DNA of 15,843 bases from Candidatus Magasanikiibacteriota bacterium (lineage in GTDB: Bacteria; Patescibacteriota; Patescibacteriia; Magasanikbacterales; UBA922), in assembly GCA_003518365.1 (NCBI GenBank), contig DOYU01000019.1:1-15843 (forward strand), given 5' to 3'. Shown piece by piece: positions 6,379-11,932 of this stretch; positions within the stretch are counted from its first letter, which is position 1; every line of letters starts with the position of its first letter. The position numbers and the translations under genes are program-made. The notes below the pieces were generated by a model, which searched no databases, was not told the DNA's origin, and saw only the letters and a list, made by a program, of their open reading frames with translations.

Positions 6379-9207
6379 TTATTTTCCATGACACTTTTTA
6401 TACTTCTTTCCAGATCCGCAGGTGCAAGGATCATTACGCCCTACTTTTTCTCCTGTTTCATCACGTTCTTTTTTTTCGATATGTTCTCCTTGCTCACTCA
6501 TATCTTTTTTTGCTCCTTCGAGTGTCATCTTATCAGAAGACATGATGCTTGGTGCAAGATCAAGGCCAATATTCAATTTAAAAAATGAATACACGACTTC
6601 CTTTTGAATATTTGCAAGCATGTCGTTAAAGAGAAAAAACGTCTCTTTTTTATATTCCACGAGTGGATCACGCTGCCCATATCCCTGGAGTCCAATCCCC
6701 TGTCTCACATGAGCAACTGACTCAAGATGTTCTACCCACAGTGTATCAATAGCACGAAGAAGCAATGCTTTTTCCATTGATCGCACAACCTTCTCACTAT
6801 CTTCCACACCACCGACGGTCGTAGCAACTTTTTGTTCGAGAGAAACATACGTTTGCCTTGCCTTCTCAAGCAAAAATTCTACAATAGCATCACGAAGCTC
6901 GACGTCCTCTAATTTTCCATGACCGTTGCCTTCACCAAGTCTAAACATTTTTTGTTTTTCCTCTTCTGAAAATGGAAAAATCGTGCGCATGGTTTCATAA
7001 ATTTCATTGAGATCCCACTCTTTTGTATCTTTCTCAAGATTTGTATGATAAGAGACGACATGCTCTATCTCTGCCTCAATCAGATCCATGACCATGTCTT
7101 TCAATGAAGCAAAATTTTCTTCCTCAACATCAATATCAGCCTCCTCCCCTTTATAAGGGGAGGATTGAGGAGGGGTTGTTGGGTTACCACCATTCATCGA
7201 CTCAGCAAGTTCCAAAATTTTCTTTCGTCGAGAATAAATCACAGAACGATGACGATTCAAGACATCATCATATTGCAAGACATGTTTTCGTGTATCAAAG
7301 TGATGCCCTTCTACTTTTTTTTGCGCACTCTCAAGCATTTTTGTTATCATCTTTTGCTCAATAGGCATGTCTTCAGGTACGTTCAATCGCTCCATGACAT
7401 TTTTCATCCGGTCGCCAGCAAAAATACGCATGAGGTCGTCTTCTGTAGAAACGAAAAACTGCGTCATACCAGGATCTCCTTGACGTGCAGAGCGACCACG
7501 GAGCTGATTATCAATACGTCGTGATTCATGACGCTCAGTACCGAGCACAAAGAGCCCACCTGCGTCGATGACTTGCTTTTCTTCATCTTTGTCGACGGGA
7601 TTTCCACCCAGCTTGATGTCAACGCCACGGCCCGCCATGTTTGTCGCGAGCGTTACCGCACCTGGGCGACCGGCTTGTGCAACGATTTCTCCTTCACGTT
7701 CGTGATTTTTTGCATTCAGGGCTTCATGCTGAATTCCCTGTCCACTCAGATACATGCTGAGTTCTTCATTCTTTTCTACAGATGCAGTACCAATCAAAAT
7801 TGGCTGCCCTGTTTCACGACATTCCTTGATCTTTTCAACAATCGCTTTGTATTTTCCTTTATTATTTTTGTAAATGCGATCTGACAAATCGACGCGTGCG
7901 TCCGATTTATTCGTCGGAAGCACGATGACTTCAAGCTGATAAATTTTAAACAATTCTTCTTCTTCTGTTTTTGCGGTTCCTGTCATGCCAGAAATTTTTT
8001 CATACATGCGGAATAAATTTTGAAAGGTAATCGTCGCAAGCGTTTGACTTTCATTTTGAATGTTGACGTTTTCTTTTGCCTCGATTGCTTGATGCAGCCC
8101 TTCTGAATATCGACGACCTGGCATTTTTCGTCCAGTAAATTCATCAATGATAATGATTTCACCATTGTCTACGATGTAATCTTTGTCACGCTTAAAAAGC
8201 ATCTCAGCTTTGAGTGCTTGTTCGATATGGTGAACCGTTCGAACACCTGCTTCTACATAAATATTTTCTACACCAAGCCACTTTTCAAACTTTGCAATAC
8301 CTTCTTCGGTAAGTGTTGCGCTGCGCATTTTTTCATCAACATTAAAATCAGTTTGCGCAGACAAATTTCTCACGTGCGCCGCAAATTGATAATACTGATC
8401 TGCTGCTTTTTCTGCAGGTGCGGAAATGATAAGTGGGGTACGCGCTTCGTCGATTAAAATAGAATCAACTTCATCGATAATCGCATATACCATTTCACTG
8501 CCAGGTCGCATGACCATGTCACCGAGCGACTGCACCATGTTGTCACGAAGATAGTCAAATCCAAATTCATTGTTTGTTCCGTACACGATGTCACAGTGAT
8601 AGGCTTCTTTTCTACTTGCAGGGCGAAGGAATGCTTCTTCTATATGAAAACTTCCTGTTTCATCGCGTTCTTCGTCAAGTGATTCTCCTTCTTGCGTTCC
8701 TTTTACTGATGCGTCGTATACAAAAGTAACACGCTGATTTTGAATAATACCAAGCGTCAATCCAAGAAAATCATAAATCTGTCCCATCCACACTGCATCA
8801 CGTTTTGCGAGGTAGTCATTGACAGTCACAACATGTACCCCGCGTCCAGCAAGTGCATTCAAGTACACTGGCAATGTTGCGGTCAGCGTTTTTCCTTCTC
8901 CTGTACGCATTTCTGCAATGTTGCCATGATGAAGCACCATGCCACCCATGAGCTGCACATCGTAATGACGCATGCCCATTGTTCGTTTTGCAGCTTCTCT
9001 CACGGTGGCAAACGCTTCTGGCAAGATATCATCAAGTGTCTCCCCTTTTTCAAGACGAGATTTGAACTCAGCGGTTTTTCCTTTCAATTCATCCGTGCCA
9101 AGTGCCTCAAATGCAGATTCAAGGTCATTGATTTTCTCAACATTCGGTTGCATTTTTGCAATTGCTTTTTTATTCGGATCTCCAAAAACTTTTGTATATA
9201 TACTCAT
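6379..9207 (-). CDS. secA: Preprotein translocase ATPase SecA
   Basis: SecA is the cytosolic ATPase that drives unfolded preproteins through SecYEG. The 942 residues show Walker A (RTGEGKT, 101-107), Walker B-type DEVD (245-248), ARTPLIISAP, NMAGRGVDIKLGG, RRIDNQLRGRSARQGDPG and the C-terminal zinc motif with C928, C930, C939 and H940. Differences from E. coli-type SecA: an insertion of about 35 residues at 160-198 before the DIVYGTNNEFGFDYLRDNM motif, and a lineage-odd segment at about 673-690 (NGGNPTTPPQSSPYKGEE) encoded by a palindromic DNA element. ATG 9207 has no Shine-Dalgarno sequence; the leader of about 75 nt carries a 9-bp tandem array. First gene of a two-gene unit with the deaminase. 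Confidence 0.98.
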   Translation of the reverse strand: MSIYTKVFGDPNKKAIAKMQPNVEKINDLESAFEALGTDELKGKTAEFKSRLEKGETLDDILPEAFATVREAAKRTMGMRHYDVQLMGGMVLHHGNIAEMRTGEGKTLTATLPVYLNALAGRGVHVVTVNDYLAKRDAVWMGQIYDFLGLTLGIIQNQRVTFVYDASVKGTQEGESLDEERDETGSFHIEEAFLRPASRKEAYHCDIVYGTNNEFGFDYLRDNMVQSLGDMVMRPGSEMVYAIIDEVDSILIDEARTPLIISAPAEKAADQYYQFAAHVRNLSAQTDFNVDEKMRSATLTEEGIAKFEKWLGVENIYVEAGVRTVHHIEQALKAEMLFKRDKDYIVDNGEIIIIDEFTGRKMPGRRYSEGLHQAIEAKENVNIQNESQTLATITFQNLFRMYEKISGMTGTAKTEEEELFKIYQLEVIVLPTNKSDARVDLSDRIYKNNKGKYKAIVEKIKECRETGQPILIGTASVEKNEELSMYLSGQGIQHEALNAKNHEREGEIVAQAGRPGAVTLATNMAGRGVDIKLGGNPVDKDEEKQVIDAGGLFVLGTERHESRRIDNQLRGRSARQGDPGMTQFFVSTEDDLMRIFAGDRMKNVMERLNVPEDMPIEQKMITKMLESAQKKVEGHHFDTRKHVLQYDDVLNRHRSVIYSRRKKILELAESMNGGNPTTPPQSSPYKGEEADIDVEEENFASLKDMVMDLIEAEIEHVVSYHTNLEKDTKEWDLNEIYETMRTIFPFSEEEKQKMFRLGEGNGHGKLEDVELRDAIVEFLLEKARQTYVSLEQKVATTVGGVEDSEKVVRSMEKALLLRAIDTLWVEHLESVAHVRQGIGLQGYGQRDPLVEYKKETFFLFNDMLANIQKEVVYSFFKLNIGLDLAPSIMSSDKMTLEGAKKDMSEQGEHIEKKERDETGEKVGRNDPCTCGSGKKYKKCHGK
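7142..7175. repeat. Palindromic element inserted in frame in secA
   Basis: TCCTCCCCTT (7142-7151) and AAGGGGAGGA (7155-7164) form a perfect 10-bp palindrome with a 3-nt loop, followed by TTGAGGAGGGG. It encodes about residues 679-690 (PPQSSPYKGEE) within a segment absent from typical SecA. From memory, 'CCTCCTC...CCCTTATAAAGGGG' elements are dispersed repeats in many bacteria, and SPYKGEE is the peptide they encode. Confidence 0.7.
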
Positions 9208-9218
9208 AGGACAGCTCG

Positions 9219-9250
9219 TAAGCAGATTAAGCAGAGTAAGCAGAATAAGC
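9219..9250. repeat. 9-bp tandem array in the secA leader
   Basis: TAAGCAGAT, TAAGCAGAG, TAAGCAGAA and a partial TAAGC lie head to tail (3.6 copies, 9-bp period) between the secA promoter and its ATG. They would be transcribed in the secA 5' leader. Confidence 0.9.
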
Positions 9251-9290
9251 TATACAAATAGGTCATCTGTCTCTCTTGAAAAACGCGCGT

Positions 9291-9319
9291 AGTATATCAA
9301 GAAAACGCCCTTCTGTCTA
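9291..9319 (-). promoter_or_regulatory. secA promoter
   Basis: On the minus strand TAGACA (9319-9314), 17 nt, TATACT (9296-9291). It is a good sigma-70-like promoter with a predicted start near 9284 and a leader of about 77 nt. Its -35 is only 2 bp from the -35 of the divergent cassette 2 promoter. Confidence 0.7.
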
Positions 9320-9321
9320 GG

Positions 9322-9350
9322 TTGACAAAATTTGCAATCTATGAGACTAT
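9322..9350 (+). promoter_or_regulatory. Promoter of GC-rich cassette 2
   Basis: A perfect TTGACA (9322-9327), 17 nt, GACTAT (9345-9350). The -35 is consensus but the -10 is weak, the same pattern as the cassette 1 promoter. Back to back with the secA promoter, so occupancy of one may hinder the other. Confidence 0.55.
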
Positions 9351-9391
9351 TTGCCGCAACCAGGCCTATGGCCAAAGGAGAGGAAAGAATT

Positions 9392-9607
9392 ATGCCGCCG
9401 ATCGTGCTCGAGGGCGTTGAACGTTGCGAGAAGTGCTACACCCCCCTGAAGCTGAACAGTCGAGGACGCTGCCGCGGCTGCAAGCACAAGGAGACACACG
9501 ACTCCAACTGCACGTGTGGTGGCTGCACGAGTGAGCGCCGACGGCGCGCTGCCTTCATGAGCGGGACGATCTCGTCCCAGCACGGTGGCCGCTACCTCGC
9601 TGGCTGA
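9392..9607 (+). CDS. Small zinc-ribbon-like Cys-rich protein of cassette 2 (71 aa)
   Basis: Not recognised as a named family. ATG 9392 is preceded by AGGAGAGGAAAG (9376-9387), a strong ribosome binding site; in-frame ATGs at 9368, 9341 and 9332 lack one. The 71 residues contain CEKC (12-15), CRGC (27-30), H32, H36 and CTCGGC (40-45), enough ligands for one treble-clef or ribbon site of the C-x2-C/C-x2-C type plus a second Cys/His cluster. A basic patch SERRRRA follows (47-53). This suggests a small nucleic-acid-binding or adaptor protein; that is inference from composition. The 60 bases at 9541-9600 are 70% G+C by hand count, against 42% in a sample of secA (8041-8100). TGA stop. Composition and ribosome binding site match cassette 1, not the backbone. 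Confidence 0.65.
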   Translation: MPPIVLEGVERCEKCYTPLKLNSRGRCRGCKHKETHDSNCTCGGCTSERRRRAAFMSGTISSQHGGRYLAG

Positions 9608-9717
9608 ACGATCACTGTTCCTCGCTTGAGACCTCTGTCATGAGGGGGATCGAGTTCTTCCGCGAGGACACACCGACGAAAGGCTTTTTGGTTCCCCCAG
9701 GCCAATCGTCGGTTCCC
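9608..9717 (+). other. Structured GC-rich 3' region of cassette 2
   Basis: No coding potential recognised. CGATC (9609-9613) can pair with GATCG (9648-9652) around CCTC/GAGG (9632-9635/9642-9645), and ACCGACGA (9672-9679) pairs perfectly with TCGTCGGT (9706-9713), with GGC/GCC inside. It reads as a run of hairpins ahead of the terminator: a structured 3' UTR or a small RNA. Confidence 0.4.
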
Positions 9718-9762
9718 GAACTCTGACCACGCTACGCCCCGCAAGCGTCGTGGTCAGAGTTC
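9718..9762 (+). terminator. Strong hairpin ending cassette 2
   Basis: GAACTCTGACCACG (9718-9731) pairs perfectly over 14 bp with CGTGGTCAGAGTTC (9749-9762), and ACGC/GCGT extends the stem inside after a 2-nt bulge. It is followed by TTCTTTC, a broken T run, so it is a likely terminator or very stable 3' end for the plus-strand transcript. Confidence 0.75.
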
Positions 9763-9782
9763 TTCTTTCATAACAAAAAAAC

Positions 9783-9823
9783 AAAACTCGCTTATCATTC
9801 AATTCAATAGATAAGCGAGTTTT
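9783..9823. terminator. Bidirectional terminator between cassette 2 and the 9842 gene
   Basis: AAAACTCGCTTATC (9783-9796) pairs with GATAAGCGAGTTTT (9810-9823), with further T to 9825 and an A run on the left. It serves as terminator for the minus-strand hpf unit ending at 9842 and as backup for cassette 2. Confidence 0.85.
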
Positions 9824-9841
9824 TTATATATACGAAATGTA

Positions 9842-10321
9842 TTATTCAACATGAGTGGTATCAGCGCCTTTCAACGTTTTACTTTGCGCTGCCCAGAGAT
9901 CCTCAAAACTTTCTCCTCTTCCTTCTCCATAAACGTCCACATATGGATTCGAAGGAATTCCTATAGAAGGGTCGGATTCAAGATAAAATGTTGAACCTCC
10001 ATGCGCACCTTCGGAGTCTAATAACTGTTCTATGCGTGAAGGATCACCTTCTCGTGACACGTCGTCTATCAAATTTTGATAAAGTATTTCAATTTTTGAT
10101 AAGTGTTCCAAGACGTCTTTAATACTCATTGGAAACATTGAGCTTTCACTATAATGATTCATATCATCAAGATAGAGTACACGTAAATCTTGATCTGCAG
10201 GGCTAGCGGCCAAACTTTCAAAAATATTTTGTATCTCTTTGTTGCTTTTCAATCTACGTTCATACATTGCCACCAACTCACTTTTTTCACTTTCCAAACT
10301 TTCTGTAAGTACATCTCCCAT
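9842..10321 (-). CDS. Hypothetical acidic protein after hpf
   Basis: Not recognised. 159 residues, acidic and Ser-rich, with no signal peptide, membrane span or cysteine. Residues 5-45 (ESLESEKSELVAMYERRLKS) and 66-90 (SIKDVLEHLSKIEILYQNLI) look helical, possibly coiled coil; the C-terminal half (SDPSIGIPSNPYVDVYGEGR) looks disordered. ATG 10321 lies 24 nt past the hpf stop, with no intervening terminator or promoter seen, so it is probably co-transcribed with hpf. Composition matches the backbone; TAA stop, then a strong terminator. A cytosolic partner of ribosome hibernation is conceivable but rests only on position. Confidence 0.75.
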   Translation of the reverse strand: MGDVLTESLESEKSELVAMYERRLKSNKEIQNIFESLAASPADQDLRVLYLDDMNHYSESSMFPMSIKDVLEHLSKIEILYQNLIDDVSREGDPSRIEQLLDSEGAHGGSTFYLESDPSIGIPSNPYVDVYGEGRGESFEDLWAAQSKTLKGADTTHVE

Positions 10322-10345
10322 ATAATTATGAATTAATAATTAACT

Positions 10346-10711
10346 TTATACATTTGTTTCAGATGAGACGTCATACTGCTTTGTACCTCGGATATCTTCT
10401 CTACCTAGCTGGTTCATTTTTCCTTTTACTTTTTCCAATTCTACTTTCATATGATCTTTTACTTTGTCAATTGCTTTATACAGACTATCAGCTTCCTTTG
10501 ATAGATACAAACTTGGTCGTCCAGGAATTTGTAACTTGAATTCTGCAAAATATACTTTCCCTTTTTGATGATGATGACTTTTCATGCCCACGTCGATATC
10601 AGCTGATTCGATACCGTCAAAAAAGGTAGTGAGAGATTCTACTTTTTCTGTAACATATTCCTTAATTGCCTCCGTTGGTTCGATTCCGGTGAAATTGATG
10701 TTGATGTTCAT
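10346..10711 (-). CDS. hpf: Ribosome hibernation promoting factor (HPF/RaiA family, short form)
   Basis: HPF-type proteins bind the 30S decoding channel and idle ribosomes in slow growth or stationary phase. 121 residues, the short form without the C-terminal dimerisation domain of long HPF. The N-terminus MNININFTGIEPTEAIKEYV, then KVESLTTFF, the beta strand KVYFAEFKLQIPG and the helix DSLYKAIDKVKDHMKVELEKVKGK match the beta-alpha-beta-beta-beta-alpha fold of the S30AE family. A polar tail follows (GREDIRGTKQYDVSSETNV). No clear Shine-Dalgarno sequence. It lies between murB and the 9842 gene, and upstream is a 127-bp gap filled by an inverted pair of 9-bp arrays. I could not find a convincing promoter there, so read-through from murB is possible. 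Confidence 0.92.
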   Translation of the reverse strand: MNININFTGIEPTEAIKEYVTEKVESLTTFFDGIESADIDVGMKSHHHQKGKVYFAEFKLQIPGRPSLYLSKEADSLYKAIDKVKDHMKVELEKVKGKMNQLGREDIRGTKQYDVSSETNV

Positions 10712-10718
10712 ACATGAA

Positions 10719-10838
10719 AGGCTTAGGATGCTTGGAAAGCTTGTAAGGCTTAGAAAGCAACTATTTCAAAATAACATGGAATTGTGCGAAGAGAAAAAGC
10801 ATTCTAGGCTTTCCAAGCCTTCTCGGCCTTCTGAGCCT
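10719..10838. repeat. Inverted pair of four-copy 9-bp arrays between hpf and murB
   Basis: Left arm 10719-10758: AGGCTTAGG, ATGCTTGGA, AAGCTTGTA, AGGCTTAGA, then AAGC. Right arm 10799-10838: GCAT, then TCTAGGCTT, TCCAAGCCT, TCTCGGCCT, TCTGAGCCT, which are reverse-complement versions of the same unit. The arms are 40 bp each with a 40-bp A/T-rich spacer, and the last unit touches the murB stop codon. The array fills the gap and could fold into one large imperfect hairpin. Confidence 0.85.
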
Positions 10839-11833
10839 TAAAGAATTGCAACTTCTTCTTCCAGCTCAATCCCAAATCTAGTATACACTTCTTGTTTGAC
10901 TTCATCAATCAACCCAAGCACGTCATCAGCACTCGCTCCTCCGGTATTCAGCATAAAATTTCCATGTTTGTCACTTATCTCTACCTTGCCTCTTTTTTTA
11001 CCTTTCAGCCCTGCCTGCTCAATCAGCCACCCCGCAGAAATTTTTCCTACTTTTTCAAATTGTTCCATTTTTTCTGCATCGATCTCTCGCAATTTCTCCA
11101 AACATTCTGCATTCTGCCCCGCAGAGCGGGATCCCGTCTTGCGGGACATTCCACATTCTGGATTTTTAAAGATACATCCACTCGACGCAAACCCCTGTGG
11201 CTGTGTGCTATTGCGATACTGCAAATGCTCGAGCGCTTTTTTCATAAGTTGTGCGTCAGGTTCTGCCTTTTTCAATTGCAAATACACACGCAGGATCACA
11301 CCACCATCATGTTTGAACACACTATCACGATACCCAAATTCGCATTCTTCATTTGTCATGGTGATGACTTCCCCATCTTTATATACTTCTACTTTCAATA
11401 TATCTTTCTTCATGTCGCCACCCATGGCACCGGCATTCCCCCTCACAGCGCCACCAATAGTCCCAGGCACACCCACACCCCACTCAAAGCCTGTAAGGCC
11501 CGCAGACATCGATTTTTGGGCCACAGCGACGGTTACACAGCCTGCGTCAGCAATGAATACATCTTCCTGAACCTCGGTATTTCTGGTTTTGATATCAACC
11601 ACTACGCCCACATACCCGGCATCGCTCGCAAGCGTATTGCTTCCACCACCGTGAATGAAATAATCGATGCCTTTTCCGTCAAGAAGTGTTAGCAGTTCAA
11701 CAAGCTTTTTTGTTTCAGTCACCGTCACAAAAAAAGATGCCGGCCCGCCAATTTTGAAGGTTGTATGTTTGGCAAGTGGTTCATTGAGTTTCACTTTGCC
11801 GTAGTCTTTGAATTTTTTGTAGAGGTCTTGCAT
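10838..11833 (-). CDS. murB: UDP-N-acetylenolpyruvoylglucosamine reductase MurB
   Basis: MurB uses NADPH and FAD to reduce UDP-GlcNAc-enolpyruvate to UDP-MurNAc, the second committed step of peptidoglycan precursor synthesis in the cytosol. I place the start at ATG 11833 (MQDLYKKFKDYG), giving 331 residues; the in-frame ATG at 11869 adds 12 residues that do not look like MurB. FAD-binding motifs: HTTFKIGGPASFF (23-35), HGGGSNTLAS (61-70), GVGVPGTIGGAVRGNAG (119-135). Tyr168 lies in ECEFGYRDSVF. The proton-donor motif reads SSGCIFKNP (217-225), with Cys220 where E. coli has Ser. Glu near the end is in LEEEVAIL. Residues about 227-243 (CGMSRKTGSRSAGQNAE) are an unusual insert encoded by a palindromic repeat. 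TAA stop inside a repeat arm. Confidence 0.95.
   Translation of the reverse strand: MQDLYKKFKDYGKVKLNEPLAKHTTFKIGGPASFFVTVTETKKLVELLTLLDGKGIDYFIHGGGSNTLASDAGYVGVVVDIKTRNTEVQEDVFIADAGCVTVAVAQKSMSAGLTGFEWGVGVPGTIGGAVRGNAGAMGGDMKKDILKVEVYKDGEVITMTNEECEFGYRDSVFKHDGGVILRVYLQLKKAEPDAQLMKKALEHLQYRNSTQPQGFASSGCIFKNPECGMSRKTGSRSAGQNAECLEKLREIDAEKMEQFEKVGKISAGWLIEQAGLKGKKRGKVEISDKHGNFMLNTGGASADDVLGLIDEVKQEVYTRFGIELEEEVAIL
11118..11145. repeat. Palindromic element inserted in frame in murB
   Basis: CCCGCAGAGCGGGA (11118-11131) and TCCCGTCTTGCGGG (11132-11145) form a near-perfect palindrome (12 of 14 pairs). It is bordered by similar ACATTCTG/ACATTCCACATTCTG sequences. It is more GC-rich than its surroundings and encodes residues about 230-240, a segment not expected in MurB. 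Confidence 0.75.
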
Positions 11834-11849
11834 AGATAATAATGGCACA

Positions 11850-11928
11850 CAGATTTCCAGGATTACCATGATTCACCATGATTTTTATTGATTAGATCCT
11901 GGATTATCCTGGCAATCCAGGTAATCTG
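11850..11928. repeat. Inverted 9-10 bp arrays between murB and metG
   Basis: Left arm 11850-11883 reads CAGATTTCC, AGGATTACC, ATGATTCACC, ATGATT. The right arm (11928-11895, minus strand) reads CAGATTACC, TGGATTGCC, AGGATAATCC, AGGATC. The arms match unit by unit, so this is an imperfect inverted repeat with an A/T-rich centre that fills almost the whole 99-bp gap. Confidence 0.8.
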
Positions 11929-11932
11929 CGTT

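Noticed and set aside
9219..9250. CRISPR-like repeat arrays (here and at 10719-10838, 11850-11928)
   Set aside because: Units are 9-10 bp, contiguous, degenerate and without spacers; no cas genes.
10892..11692. Long plus-strand open frames (266 and 224 codons) opposite murB
   Set aside because: They are antisense to a well-supported murB with all family motifs, and their translations show no domain pattern.
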